DNA from: Rhizoclosmatium globosum | Lineage: Eukaryota; Chytridiomycota; Chytridiomycetes; Chytridiales; Chytriomycetaceae | NCBI GenBank assembly: GCA_002104985.1 | Contig: MCGO01000030.1 | Location: 248,001-312,000 of the forward strand | DNA: 64,000 nt | Reading direction: 5' to 3' | In this document: piece after piece, positions 46,238 to 59,402 of the stretch | Layout: each line of letters begins with the position of its first letter | Position numbering within the stretch: position 1 is the stretch's first letter | Notes under the pieces: model-generated | Seen by the model: only the letters and a program-made list of their open reading frames with translations | Databases searched by the model: none | Told to the model about the DNA's origin: nothing | Program-made: the position numbers and the translations under genes

Positions 46238-48168
46238 CTAATGAGCACCTGCTTCCACATCCTTTGGCATAGCCATCTGTTTCACAAACAAAGCAAAGAT
46301 AAGAATGAGGATTGGGTATGGAAGAAGTCCAAGATACGCGATCTTGAATGCTCCGTTGAATCCATCCTTTAATTCAGTTGTAGCGGCAGCAAGCGTCGCA
46401 TTGAACGCAGCAGCGGCCACAGTATCATTTCTTGGATAGAACTGAGCCGAAGCTTGCAACATTCCAAGGAGTGGCAAAACTTCGGAAGTTTGAGCTGGAA
46501 TTCCTTGGGCGACAAATCTGCTGACCCAGAACTGAAGCTCCTTAGCATCCGCGGTGTTGGACGTAACAATGTTGTTGAACAAAGTTCCAGTGATGGAAAT
46601 CCCAACGGCTGAGCCAAGAGTTTGGCAGGTTTGAGACACGGCTGTAGCGATTGCAATGAGTTCACGAGGAACAGAGGCTTGCAAGGCGATAACACGAATT
46701 TGCTAAAATGGTTTTGTTAGTAACAGATATGCAATATAAAATTTGAGTATTTACCATCATCGAACCAATTCCCAAACCGAAAATCAACAAAGAAAAAACT
46801 TGCTGTACCATAGAAGAATCACCATTGAGGAAAGAAATCGCGATAATTCCTCCAATGGCAACAATAGGCCCGATGAAGAGGAAATGACGGTACGTGCCGA
46901 ACTTGGAAACATAGATTCCAGATCCAATAGTCATCACAACAAGACCTGCAACAATTGGGATGATCTTAAGTCCAGCTGAGGTAGCAGTGGACCCAAAAAT
47001 AACTTGGAAGAACAAAGAGATATAGTAGATTCCTGGCACGAAGCTGGCTCCAAGGCAGAGTGCAATAACCAAAAGAGCCGGGACACTTGCATTAATAAAG
47101 ATAGACGCTGGGATAATTGGCTCCTTGGCAACCTTGAGCTCAATAAACGCCAACACAGCAAACAAGATGGCGGACAAGACGAACAAGACAATAGTTTGTG
47201 ACGCATTCCATTCCCAAAGAGATCCACCAAGTTGAAGAGGAGTCACGAGACAAAGAACAGCCGCGAAGAGAACCAAAGCTCCAAGGAAATCAACTCGAGA
47301 GATTTTATCCTTGAATGAGCCATCTTCAGGTGGAAAGTTGAGGTACATAATAACTGTGAACAAAGTGATGGCTCCCAAAGGCAAGTTGATGAAAAAGCAC
47401 CAGCGCCACAGGCCATTATCACTGAAAGCTCCTCCAACGAGCGGAGCAATCACAGAAGCAAGTCCGAAAACAGCACCAATCAGACCCTGGAACTTTCCTG
47501 TGAGACAACCATTAATTTTTGACTGGAGTAATTGCAAGCCTCAACTCACCTCTGTCACGGATAGAAACGATGTCTGAAATGATAATGAGGACACACGAAA
47601 AGATACCGCCTCCACCAACACCCGCAATGGCACGGCCGACGATCAAGAATTCCATACTAGTTGCAACACCGCAAAGAAGAGATCCAATCTCAAAGACCGT
47701 AATAGCAAAGACAAAAACCCATTTACGACCAAAAATATCGGCAAACTTCCCGTAAAGAGTTCCAAGAGGGGCGGCTGTCATGAGGTATGCAGAACCTGGA
47801 TGAAATGGAGAACCAAGTTAGATATTTTTCATTCACTTGAAAGCGCGGAACGTACCAATCCATGGAATGAGGTTCTGTTTTCCAAAATCAGTAACGATTG
47901 TCTTGAGGGCTGTCGCGACAATAGTTTGATCCAAGGCGGCCAACAGAATTGCTAAATCGAGATCGTGAATATAATAAAGAATACCGGAATGCTCATGCAT
48001 ACCAAGCAACAATCCAATATAAACCAGCACAAACTTGGCTTTTGTGAGTGGTACACGAATGTAATTCGTGCCATCTTCATCTTGCATAACTGCAGCCGTG
48101 CCTTCAGTGCGTTCAGAAAGTACTTCAAGCTGAACGTCAACCTTATTCGAGTTGGTGTTTGAAATCAT
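46238..48168 (-). CDS. MFS4: 14-TM drug:H+ antiporter-type transporter
   Basis: First of six minus-strand array members; its stop lies 88 bp from the MFS3 stop (convergent). Start taken at 48168 ([14 protein letters not shown]), which matches the length of paralogue N termini. TM1 carries [17 protein letters not shown] after removal of a 51-nt in-frame intron (47952-48002). Further landmarks are [81 protein letters not shown] and a final helix [12 protein letters not shown]. The frame is intact throughout. Likely an exporter of unknown substrate. Confidence 0.9.
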
Positions 48169-48497
48169 CTTTTTGTTCCTCCAATTTGCTTCTGCACGTG
48201 GAGGCTTTTCAAGCATCTTTTTGATGACACTCAATTACAAAGAACATTACAAATGTGTCAACAGTTGTTGACATCAAATACTACGGATCAATCCATACCA
48301 GTCCTTGCTGTAGCCCAAAATATAAAGATTGAATGACGATTGGGAGAATACTTTGTGCCTTATGAGTGGACACTGGGGCAACTAACGAGGTCACAGTTTA
48401 TTATCAGTCGGTAAAGCTTACTTTAGGAAAGCAATGCAAACTTTATTCACTCTTTATTTGATCATCTATTTATGCACACACAGCCTAAGAAGATTGC

Positions 48498-50485
48498 TTA
48501 CTCCACCATTGGGGCATCTTTCGCACCGGCGGCCTTAGAAATATCCATCTGCTTAATGAACAAAGCCAAAGTGAAAATGATAACAGGGTAGGGAAGCAAT
48601 GCAAGGTAAGCAGTCTTGAACGCTCCATTGAACCCATTCTTCAGTTCTGTCTCTGCGGCATTCAATGTCGCATTGAACACAGCAGCAGCAGCGGTATTGT
48701 TCTTTGGATAGTATTGCGCGGTACCTTGTAATAGCTCAAGAAGTTGAAGCACCTCGGAGGTCTTGGCTGGAATACCTCGGGTGATAAATTGGGAAACAAA
48801 GTATTGGAGCTCATTATCGTTAACAGTGTTCGAGGTGACTACGTTGTTGAAGATAGTACCAGTGATCGAAATTCCGATGGCGGAACCGAGGGAATTGCAG
48901 GTCTGCGAGACAGCAGTGGCGATTGCGATGAGTTCACGAGGGACGGAAGCTTGCAGTGCAAGGATTCTGATTTGCTAAAAGCCGAGTTGGAGAGTCAGCC
49001 AAAAATTCAGTTCAATGAATAAAAGCTTACAATCAAAGAACCACAGCCAAGGCCAAAGAGAAGCAATGACAAAATTTGTTGTACCACCGGTGAATCGCCA
49101 TTAAGGAAAGAAATAGCAACCATTCCTCCGGCCATGACAACGGGACCAATAAACAGAAAATGACGATATTTGCCACTTTGGACACATAAAGACCAGAACT
49201 GATGGACATGATGACCAAACCAACAACGACAGGGATGATTTCAAGTCCGGCTTGAGTGGCCGATGCATTGAAATAACTTGGAAGAAAAGCGAAATAAAGT
49301 AAACACCAGAGAGGAATCCAGCCCCAAGCAGATTGAGACAGCTAGAAGCGATGGAACGCTCGAGTTGATGAAAATCGAGGCTGGTACAATAGGCTCTTTG
49401 GCAATCTTCAACTCGACGTATGCGAAGATTGCAAAGAAAACAACTGAGAGAACCAAAAGCGCAATAGTTTGTGGAGCGTTCCAGTCCCAGAGAGAACCAC
49501 CAAGTTGAAGTGGGGTAACAAGGCAAAGAATCGCAGCAAAGAGTACCACAGCTCCAAGGAAGTCGATACGGCCAATTTTTTCATTCAAGGAACCTTCTTC
49601 TGGTGGGAAGTTGAGGAATGCAATGACAGTGAAAAGAGTGATAGCACCGAGTGGGAGGTTGATGTAGAAACACCAACGCCACAGGCCATTGTCACTGAAC
49701 GCTCCACCCAAGAGAGGTGCAATGACAGATGCAAGGCCGAATGTAGCTCCGATAAGACCTTGGAACTTTCCTTGAAAATAAGTGGTTGTGAGTGGAGATG
49801 GATTCGAAAGTAAGATATCGGGTACCTCTGTCACGGATAGAAACGATATCGGAAATGATGATGAGGACACACGAGAAGATACCGCCTCCACCAACTCCCG
49901 CAATAGCACGGCCAACAATCAGGAACTCCATACTAGTAGCAGCACCACAGAGAAGAGAACCGATTTCAAAGACAGTGATAGCAAAGACAAAGACCCATTT
50001 GCGGCCAAAGATGTCGGCAAACTTTCCATAAAGAGTTCCGAGTGGAGCGGCAGTCATGAGATACGAAGAGCCTTTGGGTCAAGGTTAGGAGATCGATATT
50101 GAGTCAATCCGTACCAATCCAGGGAATGAGATCCTGTTTTCCAAAGTCATAGACAATCGACTTCAAGGCCGTGCAACAATTGTCTGGTCCAGGGCAGCGA
50201 GCAAGATGGCTTGGATCCAATTGAAGTCAGCTTATCACCCAAAAACCTCAACCAAAGACTACTCACCAAGAAGAAGTCCAATGTAACAAGAACAAACTGC
50301 ATCCTTGAAAGCGGCACTCGCACAAAGTTGCCATGGCCTTCGTCTTCGAGGAACACCACCGCATTCGCATTTGCCTCTTCAATCTCAACTGGTGTCTTGG
50401 TTGCTGCTGCCTCCGCTGCCCTTGCTTGCACTTGTACCATTTCAATAGTCTCTTTTGTTGGAGCTGGATCAGTCTTGGACGCCAT
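48498..50485 (-). CDS. MFS5: 14-TM drug:H+ antiporter-type transporter (frame breaks)
   Basis: Close paralogue of MFS4: near-identical [15 protein letters not shown] and [22 protein letters not shown] blocks, and [15 protein letters not shown]. Start 50485 (MASKTDPAPTKETIEM). Three single-base breaks lie within 170 bp: near 49172 ([14 protein letters not shown]), near 49268 (QVI/FNASATQAGL) and near 49325 (CLG/AGFLSGVYF). Each is explained by one missing base in an A, T or G run, and the protein continues perfectly in the next frame. I keep it as a gene with probable sequence errors; a young pseudogene is the alternative. Confidence 0.78.
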
Positions 50486-50662
50486 TTTTGAATGCCAACG
50501 TGGGTCAAAAAATGATTTGATTTTCTTGCTTGAGTGATTGGCAATCAGGGTTTCTGAGTGGAAAGGGTTTGCCTCATTACACACCCGATTTCAAATCGAG
50601 AAATTGGTTATCCCTCAATTGTTTCAGCTGTACTAACAAAGATGCGATTTATTGAATTGAAA

Positions 50663-52570
50663 TCAAACAGCCATTGCAATTTCCCTCTTTTCACCTTCCT
50701 TTGGTCTGTACTCTGTAATCAAGAAGGCCATGATGAGAATAATGCAAGGATAGGCAATCAGCGAGAGATATGAAAGCTTGAAGGCTCCGTTGAAGATGCT
50801 AATCAAGTTTGCATTGGCCTCTGTTCCGTTCGTGACGAAAGTAATGGTTGGATCAGTCAAAAGACCAGAGAGTGCAAGAACCTGAGTGGCATCAACTGGA
50901 TAGAATTTGTCTTGAAGCTGTTTGATAGCATTCAATAGAACAGGGTAGTTGTTTACATCAGAGGCAATAATGTTGTTGAACATTGCACCACTAATGGCGA
51001 TTCCAAACGCTCCCCCAAGAGGCACCGTTGTTTGAGCAAGGCCAGTCACAATCGCTACATGTTCTTCATCCACAGATATTTGAGCGGCGGCAATAGACGT
51101 TTGGACAATAAGACCAGATCCGATGCCAAAGATGAACAAGTAAAAGATTTGTTGGACGAGTAGAGAGCCGCCATTCAGAGAAGAAACCAAAGCGATACCC
51201 GCAATCATAAACACTGGGCCAATAAAGTAGGCATACTTGTATCTTCCTGTTGTGCTCATGATAATACCAGCAGCGATAGAAAACCCAACGTGTGAGAAAA
51301 CTAGTGGAATTGACTTGACTCCTCCAGCTGTTGCAGAGTCTCCATTGACGATCTGGAAGAACAGAGAAATGTAGTAGATTGCTCCAACAAAGGCGGCACC
51401 AACGGCGAGTCCAGCGCCAAGAATGGCAGACACAGAACGTGACTTGAAAATAGACATGGCACTATTGGCTCGGCCGCGAGAGATCGTTCAACGTAAATGA
51501 ATGCAGCAAGCAAGACGGCGGTAACAATGTACAAAATAATAACTTGTGGGGAGGACCAGGCCCAGACACTTCCACCAAATTGAGTGGGTGTGATGACAGC
51601 AGCGACAATCAAGAAGATGAGGACAGTTCCGAGGATATCGATTCTCTTGAACTTTTCGACAAGGGTTCCTGGAGGACTTGGGAGACGGAGGTACCAAACA
51701 ACGGCAGGGACTGATTTTCAAGACCAGTTAGAATAATACATAGATGTGAAGCGCATACGAAGAAGCTCACCAGCAACCAAGCCCAATGGTAAGTTGATAT
51801 AAAAACACCATCTTGATTACATTTTAGTAAGCTAATAGCTTTTAGTCAAACATACCTCCAAGAAACGTGATCGGAGAACGCCCCACCAGCAAGAGGCCCA
51901 ATAATTGTTGCAAGACCATAAATTCCACCAACCATACCTTGGTATTTTGGACGATCTTCAATGACGGCGCTTTTAACAAAGGTTAAGGACAAATACCGGG
52001 AACCAAAGCAAGAACTCACATATCAGAAATAATGATGAATGCAATCGTGAAGATTCCACCACCACCAATACCAGCCACAGCTCTCCCAAGAATAAGCATC
52101 GACATATCCTTGGCAGCACCACATAGCAAACTTCCGATTTCAAAAACAACCATCGAAAAGACGAAAACCCATTTACGTCCAAACAAGTCAGCCAACTTTC
52201 CGTACAAATACCGAACGGCGCGGAAGTCAGGAGGTAAGAGGATCCGACCCATGGCAAGAGATCTTGTCTTCCAAAGTCACCAACAACAGCTGTCGTAAGG
52301 AACAGTCGATCAGTTATCGTCAGTAATCAAACCTTACACACCTTTCAAGGCGGTCGAGACAATCGTGGCGTCCAAGGAAGCCATCAAAACGGCAAGAGAC
52401 AGACCAATGAGAACGGCGGTGAATTGTTGGTTGCTAAGGACGACTGCTGGGCCCTTTTTCACAGGTGGTTCGATTGCGGCTTCAACAATCTCCTTCAGTG
52501 CTGGATTCTCAGCCGTATCGGTGATGAGCAGGTCAGAGGACGACGATGAAGGCGGGGCAGATGTTTCCAT
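50663..52570 (-). CDS. MFS6: 14-TM drug:H+ antiporter-type transporter (frame breaks)
   Basis: Start 52570 (METSAPPSSSSSDLL). TM1 has LMASLDATIVSTALKGV; motif A is [47 protein letters not shown] and FGIAISGAMFNNIIASDVNN follow, ending at 50663. The break near 52210 is one missing T before LYGKLAD; another near 51460 (after EPIVP) looks like about two missing bases. The N-terminal tail lacks the acidic motif of MFS4 and MFS5. It belongs to the same subgroup as MFS7 and MFS8. Confidence 0.78.
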
Positions 52571-52767
52571 TGGTTTGAGGTGATGTTTCGCAAGATGGGA
52601 CCCTGTTAATTTTTATGAGGAACTTTCGAATTTGTCTCGATGTCGGTTACACATTGTTGCGACAAATTCCTGATCTTCCGATCTCCACTAAATACGATGA
52701 TAGCACAGAAAACGTGTTGGTTTTGTTTACTTTACTAGATGTCAGAAACATAAATATAACGAATTGA

Positions 52768-54756
52768 TTAGGCCTTTCCTCCGAATTTCATTTGGGTGAT
52801 GAAGAAGGTCATGATCAAAATGATGATTGGGTAGACAAGCAAGGTCAGGTATGCGATTTTGTAAGCGTTGTTGAACACAAGTCCCAACTCCTCGCTGGCG
52901 GCCGTGGCGTTCTGCAAGAAACCACTCTCCTTGATCATTCCAGATAGAGACAAAACTTCCGTTGGGTCCGCTGGAATACCATGACTTTGGAGTTGTGCGA
53001 CGGCGGACAATAGGTTGGGATAGTTTGAAACGTCGTTAGACATGACGTTATTGAAAATTGTTCCGCTGATGGCAACACCAATAGCTCCTCCAAGAGTCAT
53101 ACATGTTTGCGAGATAGCAGTTACGACAGCAATGAACTTTGGAGGTACAGATGCTTGGATTCCCAATACACGAGTTTGAACAAGAGAACCACATCCGATT
53201 CCAAAGATGAGGAGGTAGAAAATCTTTTGAGCAGTGTTGCTGTCCTTGTTCAATGTCGAGATGAGCGAGGCTCCAATGATTTGGAAGACTGGTCCGATGT
53301 AGTAGAATCGCTTGTAGTTCCCAGTTTTCGAGATGTAGATTCCAGAAGCGATTGAAAGAATTACGACTCCGAATACGAGAGGAATCGTTTGTACTCCAGC
53401 TGATGTGGCACTGTCGCCGTTGACGACTTGGAAGAATAGGGAAATGTAGTACACTGCTGAGAAGAATCCAGCACCCTTTCGCAAGACTTTAGAATCTCAA
53501 CAAAACACATCTAGAAAACTCACCATGCAAAGAGCAACAACCAACAAAGCTGGTACACTTGAGTTCAAGAACATTCCCGCTGGAACGATAGGGTCCGATG
53601 CAATTCGCAACTCGACATATACGAAAGCAGCAAAGCAGAATGGAAAGAGGACGAACATAATAATTGTTTGTGCAGAGTTCCAGGCCCAAACGGAACCTCC
53701 GAGTTGGAGTGGGGTAATGAGACAAAGGATGGAAGCAAAGAGAGTAATGATTCCGAAAACGTCGATTCTCTTGATTTTAGAGGCCATAGATCCTTCAGGG
53801 ATTGGGAATGGCAAGAATGCAATGACGGTTGCGACTGTGATGACTCCAAGAGGCAAGTTGATGTAAAAGCACCATCTCCACGAGACGTGGTCTGAGAACG
53901 CTCCTCCAATCAATGGACCGATAACGGATGAAAGTCCGAAACATGCTCCAATCATTCCTTGGTACTTTCCTAAATGATTTGATTATGATTACTCCAGAAT
54001 TCAAGCCTACCACCACAAACTCTTAAAACATACCTCTGTCCTGAATAGAAACAATGTCCGAGATGATAATAAGAACGCAGGAGAAGATTCCACCTAAGAA
54101 GGAGCAGTCAGACGACAAGGTTGACAACGGCTTGAGGCAGCACAACTCACCTCCCCGACTCCGGCAACAGCTCTTCCCAAAATGAGAGTAGCCATGTTTG
54201 GTGCGATACCACAGAGGAAACTTCCAAGCTCAAAGACGACGAGGGCGAAAACAAAGACCCATTTACGACCAAAGATATCGGCAAACTTTCCGTATAGGGC
54301 TCCGAAAGGCGCGGCAGTAAACAAATAAGCACTTCCAATCCATGGCACTAAGTCTTGGTGTCCAAGATCGGCAACGACAGCTGAAAACGGAGCTGAGTCA
54401 GCAAACAACACATACACTCGCAAGAACTGATGTGACATACATTTCAAGGCAGTTGAGACAATTGTTTGATCCAGAGCGGCCTATTCGAAATGAGTATTTG
54501 ATTTGAAACGGCTAAATATGGAAGTGTTGCAACATACCATCATAATCCCGAGCAAGAGACCAACAAACACACTAATAAACTGAGCCTTTGATAGCTGTAC
54601 TTTAACTTCAGGTGTTACAGGAGATGGTGGGGTGCTCTTTTCGACATCTGTGATTGGAAGTTCTGTCCGTTCAGTAAGGCTGATGACGGTGCTAGCGGTA
54701 TTGGATGCGGTTGAGACCATGAGGTCTTGTTGCTGGTCAGGTAACTTGGAGGTCAT
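52768..54756 (-). CDS. MFS7: 14-TM drug:H+ antiporter-type transporter
   Basis: Start 54756 (MTSKLPDQQQDLMVS), chosen by alignment with MFS8, although an ATG occurs upstream at 54954. Features: [108 protein letters not shown], and a last helix PIIILIMTFFITQMKF. One base seems missing in the G-run near 54165 at the GVGGGG motif, next to a splice site. Otherwise open. Confidence 0.85.
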
Positions 54757-55043
54757 GGCTGTAGTGTTGATTTCTGGACTTCTTTCTTTTTGATTCTGAA
54801 GCACAATTTCAAAGGCTATTTCAAACATCACAAATGGAGATGATTTGTCAACCCCGATGAGAAATCCAAAACTTACCCACGTTTCATGATTGTAAATCTT
54901 TGATTTCATTGGATGATCCATTCCTTCGCTCCGCAGTTTGCTTGCGTGGGCCAAATGACGTGGATCTCAAGCCCCACGAAAAGCTCAAAGAAATACGTTG
55001 CTTTATTATCACTTCCACTGATAAATACATTCAGTATATAGCT

Positions 55044-57050
55044 TTAATGTCCACCAACAGCGCCTCTTTGTCCCTTCATGTCGAATTGTTTAATGAAGAA
55101 CGTTGAACCCAAAACAGCAATCGGATAGACCAGGAGAGACAAGTAGGCAACCTTGTAAGCGTTGTTGAAAACTTGGACCAACTCATCATTTGCAGTAGTT
55201 GTATTCTGAAGAAATGGGAATTGAGAGCCACTGCGAAGAATTTCGGACAAAGCCAAAACTTGAGTCGGATCCGCCGGAATACCATGACTTTGTAAGTCAA
55301 AAACAGCTTCGAAAGGTTCGGGTAGCTTCCAATGTCGTTTGAAATGATATTGTTGAAAATAGTTCCGCTAACTGCAACTCCAATCGCACCTCCAAGAGTC
55401 ATACAAGTTTGGGAGATGGCCGTCACAACTGCGATAAACTGAGGAGGAACAGAAGCTTGAATGCCGAGAATTCGTGTTTGAATGAGGGATCCGCAGCCTA
55501 TGGAATGGTTGAGCACTGAGAAAAAAAGACTAGAATTCCTCACCAAGACCGAAGATGAAGAGGTAGAAGATTTTTTGTACTGTAGAGCTATCTTTTGTCA
55601 GTGATGCGATTAGGCCAGCTCCGACAGCTTGGAAAACAGGACCAATGTAGTAGAACATCTTGTAGCGCCCCGTTTTAGAGACGACAATTCCAGAAACAAT
55701 AGAGAGGATTACGACACCAAACACAAGAGGAATTGTTTGAACTCCTGCAGAAGTTGCGCTGTCACCGTTGACGACTTGGAAAAGAGCGAGATGTAATAAA
55801 CGGCAGTGAAAAAGCCACCACCCTGACATAATGTTTAACGAACCTCTGAAGTTTAAGAACAAACTTACTACACAGAAGGCGACAAGAAGCAATGCCGGGA
55901 CACTGGAATTCGAAAACATTCCCGCTGGAACGATAGGATCGGAGGCAACTTTCAGCTCGACGTATGCGAACGCAATAAAGCAGATTGGGAATAGGACGAA
56001 CATTGCAATTGTTTGACCAGAATTCCACGCCCAGATGGAACCGCCAAGTTGAAGAGGGGTGATGAGGCAAAGGATGGACGCAAACAGTGTAATGATTCCA
56101 AGGCCATCAATTCGCTTAATTTTCGAAGCAATCGAACCTTCAGGCATTGGGAATGGAAGACATAAAATGACAGTTGCGACTGTAATAGCACCAAGAGGCA
56201 AGTTGATTAAAAGCACCATCTACGAAAATTTAGTTCCGTCAGAATACTCAATGAGCTTACCTCCAAGAAACATGATCCGAGAAAGCACCACCAACTAAGG
56301 GCCAATCACAGAGGAAAGACCAAAGCATGCACCAATAATTCCTTGGTACTTTCCTGAGAATTGAGAAGGTTCAGCTATAATAATTAAATATACACGACCA
56401 ACCTGCTTCCTGAACAGAGACCACATCGGAGATAATGATAGTACACACGAGAAGATTCCGCCTCCTCCCACTCCAGCAACGGCTCTCCGAGAATCAAAGT
56501 GGTCATATCAGGTGCGATTCCACAGAGAAAGCTTCCCAATTCAAACACGACGAGGGCGAAGACGAAGACCCACTTTCGTCCAAAGATATCAGTGAATTTT
56601 CCGTATACTGCACCAAACGGAGCAGCCGTGAATAAGTATGCACTTCCAATCCAGGGAACTAGCTCTTGGTGCCCCAAGTCCTTGATGACAGCTGTATGAG
56701 TACAGTTAGGGACGAATGCATGAATGTACAGCGAAAGCTCATATATACATTTCAATGCCGTGGAGACAATAGTTTGGTCCAGTGCCGCCTTTGAAAGCCA
56801 AAGTGAGTGGCAAATCGGCAAAGTAAGGCGTTCACACCATCATAATTCCCAACAGAAGTCCGAGGAAGACTAGAAAGAATTGGGACTTTGAAAGTTGTAC
56901 TTTGGCACCAACTTTGGGTGGTGCTGGGCCGCTTTCAACGTCGGAGATGGGGAGCACAGCTTCAGCTCGCTCGACGAGTGTGCCGATGGTTGTGGACGAC
57001 TCTGCCTCAGTGGAGGCCACCATGAGATCTGGCTCGGTTAACTTGGACAT
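55044..57050 (-). CDS. MFS8: 14-TM drug:H+ antiporter-type transporter (frame breaks)
   Basis: Closest relative of MFS7, with shared LLLGIMMV, FFQVVNGDSATSAGVQTIPLVFGVVILSI and TIFNNIISND blocks. Start 57050 (MSKLTEPDLMVAS). Missing single bases are apparent in T-runs near 55785 (SLF/FQVV) and 56212 (RWCF/INLPLG), and probably near 55300 and 56480. Because the same positions are intact in MFS7, sequencing deletions are the simplest reading. Confidence 0.78.
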
Positions 57051-57393
57051 TTCAGTGATTGTTTTCAGTGCTCACTTCTTCATTGAAATCGATTTCAAAC
57101 CAGCTGATGATTTGTCAACACTCAATTATTGAATCGAGATCCATAAAACCTAACCCATAGAATTTATCAATTGCAATATTGCAGCCTCATGATGATCCGA
57201 ATACTACATAATCTAGCAGGTACCCACGGCACTGCGGATAAAACGGTGAGCGCAAGAGTCGTTTGAGACTTTAAGACCGAGGAATTTCGAAATATAACAA
57301 AACGCTCAGAACTTGGATGTATTATATGATCAACTAAAGAAACAACATGCATTGAAGGTTATGTAACATGTATCGAAGCTAGATTGCTTAGAT
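57051..57393. other. Intergenic, 343 bp
   Basis: Upstream region of MFS8 and downstream of the small gene at 57394-57603. No gene or repeat recognised. Confidence 0.5.
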
Positions 57394-57603
57394 TCAGTCG
57401 GTTCGGATATTCTCAATCTCAAATTCCGGCCACTTGATTGTCAACGCCTCTTGAGCTGCAGCAAACACTTGGGCAGAGTAAGCAGCGATAGTGAGGCTGG
57501 TTGGTCTTGGAACAACTTGGACTCCGCCTGTCATAACAGGCTTTTGGGGAGTTACTTGGGCACCGGACTGGGTCAAGGCAAGTTGTTCTGTAGTAGATGG
57601 CAT
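57394..57603 (-). CDS. Small protein, 69 aa, unknown
   Basis: Open frame from 57603 (MPSTTEQLALTQSGAQVT) to 57394. The N-terminal half is Thr/Pro/Gln-rich and probably disordered. The C-terminal half is one amphipathic helix (IAAYSAQVFAAAQEALTIKW) ending EFEIENIRTD. No signal peptide or membrane segment. It lies in its own orientation-matched slot between MFS8 and MFS9. Support is the clean frame and a plausible protein composition; I recognise no family. Confidence 0.5.
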   Translation of the reverse strand: MPSTTEQLALTQSGAQVTPQKPVMTGGVQVVPRPTSLTIAAYSAQVFAAAQEALTIKWPEFEIENIRTD

Positions 57604-57735
57604 TTTTTTGTGTTGCTTGGTAATTTGTTTGGTCCGGGCAGCCTTTTTTATGATGACGATGTGACAAAAACACGTGCACGTTCACGATAAGACTGAAACT
57701 AACTCATGGGCAAATAAGATATGATTTCTAAAGAT

Positions 57736-59402
57736 CTATTTCTTAACGTAGTTAAACTCCACGATAAATAACGTCATAACCAAAATTACAATCGGGTACA
57801 CTTCCAAGGTGAAGTATGCCGTTTTGAAGGCTTCACCGAATATACCAATTAGCTCTGCATTTGCAATAGTGCCGTTTGACACAAACGGAGGTGTTGTAGT
57901 GAGCAGTTTGGAAAGCTGCAATACTTGTGTTGCATCGATTCCATAGCCTGCTTCTTTCAGTTCGGAAATAGACTGGGCCAGAACAGGTAACGACGAAGCT
58001 CGAGTGGAAATAATATTGTTGAAGATTGTTCCACTAATTGCTACTCCGACGGAACCTCCCAATGTACCCATCGTTTGCGTGACAGCACTCCCAATTGCAA
58101 TCATTTCTGTCGGAACGGAAAATTGAATCGCAAGCATGCGGACAGACGTCATTACACCAGCTCCCAATCCGAAAATGAATAAGTACAAGATCTTTTCGAC
58201 AAGTAGCGAATCCTTATTCAGCGACGCAGTCAACCCGATTCCAATCACAGATAAGCCTGCACCAATATAAAAGAAGATCTTGTATCTACCTGTCCGAGAA
58301 ACCAAAACGCCGGTCGTGACACTCAGAGCTACCAAGCCAACCACAAATGGAATAGCTTTAACTCCTGCCAAAGTCGCAGTGTCTCCGTTTACAACTTGAT
58401 AGAACAATGCAATGTAATACAGTCCCGCAAAGAAGTATGCACCAAGACAAAATGCACTGAGAAGAATCGCGGGGACACTGGAGTTTACGAATAGGCTCGC
58501 GGGAATCACAGGTTCCGCTGCAATCCGTAGTTCCACGTAAATAAAACAGATGAAGAGAACGATGAATCCAAATAAGAGGCCAATAATAGGAGCCGATGAC
58601 CATGCGTATGTGCTGCCTCCCAATTCAAGGGCAGCAATGAGCATGGCAACACACGTGAAGAGGAAAAACACGTCAAGGACATCAATTCGCTTCACTTTAT
58701 CCATGAACGAACCAGACGGTGATGGGAAATTCATGCATAAGACAGCACCAGTGACGGCAATGAAACCAAGAGGCAAGTTGACATAAAACGCCCAGCGCCA
58801 AGTTGTATAATCCGAAAACAATCCTCCCAAAAGAGGTGCAACGACCGACGCGCCCCCATATACAATAGAAACCAGAGTTTGATATTTGCCGCGATTCCTA
58901 GCAGACACGATATCCGCAATAATTACATACGACATTGTAAAGATGCCTCCACCTCCAAGCCCCGCAACAGCCCTCCCCAAAATCAGAATCACCATAGACG
59001 GCGCAACAGCACAAACAAGACTCCCAACCTCAAACAACCCCAACGCAAGAATAAACACCCATTTCCGACCAAACAGGTCTGCAAACTTCCCATACAACGC
59101 TCCGACCGGCTGCTGCGCACATCAAGTACGCGGAACCGATCCAGGGACGAGGTCTTGGTGTCCGAGGTCTTGGACGATTGAGCGGAGACATGCGCCGACG
59201 ATTGTGGAGTCGAGAGAGGCCATGAAGAGGCCGAGTGCGATTGCGAGGAGGACCATTGTTTTTTGGAGTGGGGCGAGTGGGACTTTTATGATGTCTGATG
59301 GGTTTTTGGGAGTGGGGAGGGTTCTGGTTGTGTATCTACGATTACGAACTTGGCAGGCTCTTCTGCGATTGTATCCGCTTCAATGGTGGAATTTGAGGTC
59401 AT
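57736..59402 (-). CDS. MFS9: 14-TM drug:H+ antiporter-type transporter, largely intron-free
   Basis: Last array member. Start 59402 (MTSNSTIEADTIAEE). TM1 (LGLFMASLDSTIVGACLRS) and motif A (YGKFADLFGRKWVFILAL) are followed by one long exon to 57736 with GRAVAGLGGGGIF, IIADIVSARNRGKYQ, WRWAFYVNLPLG and VGVAISGTIFNNIISTRAS. Other array members need six or more introns, so this copy lost them or derives from a spliced intermediate. Three frame breaks lie between 59100 and 59310 (after PLP near 59307, after DLVP near 59145, and near 59115), all in or beside C/G runs. The most divergent paralogue. Confidence 0.8.

Noticed and set aside
48498..59402. MFS5, MFS6, MFS8 and MFS9 as pseudogenes
   Set aside because: The frame breaks are nearly all single missing bases in homopolymers with similarity continuing at once. 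Sequence error is simpler, so they are kept as genes with a caveat.
25536..59402. A secondary-metabolite gene cluster with multiple exporters
   Set aside because: No polyketide synthase, peptide synthetase, terpene cyclase, P450 or cluster regulator lies between the transporters; the only other genes belong to transposons or a 69-aa protein.
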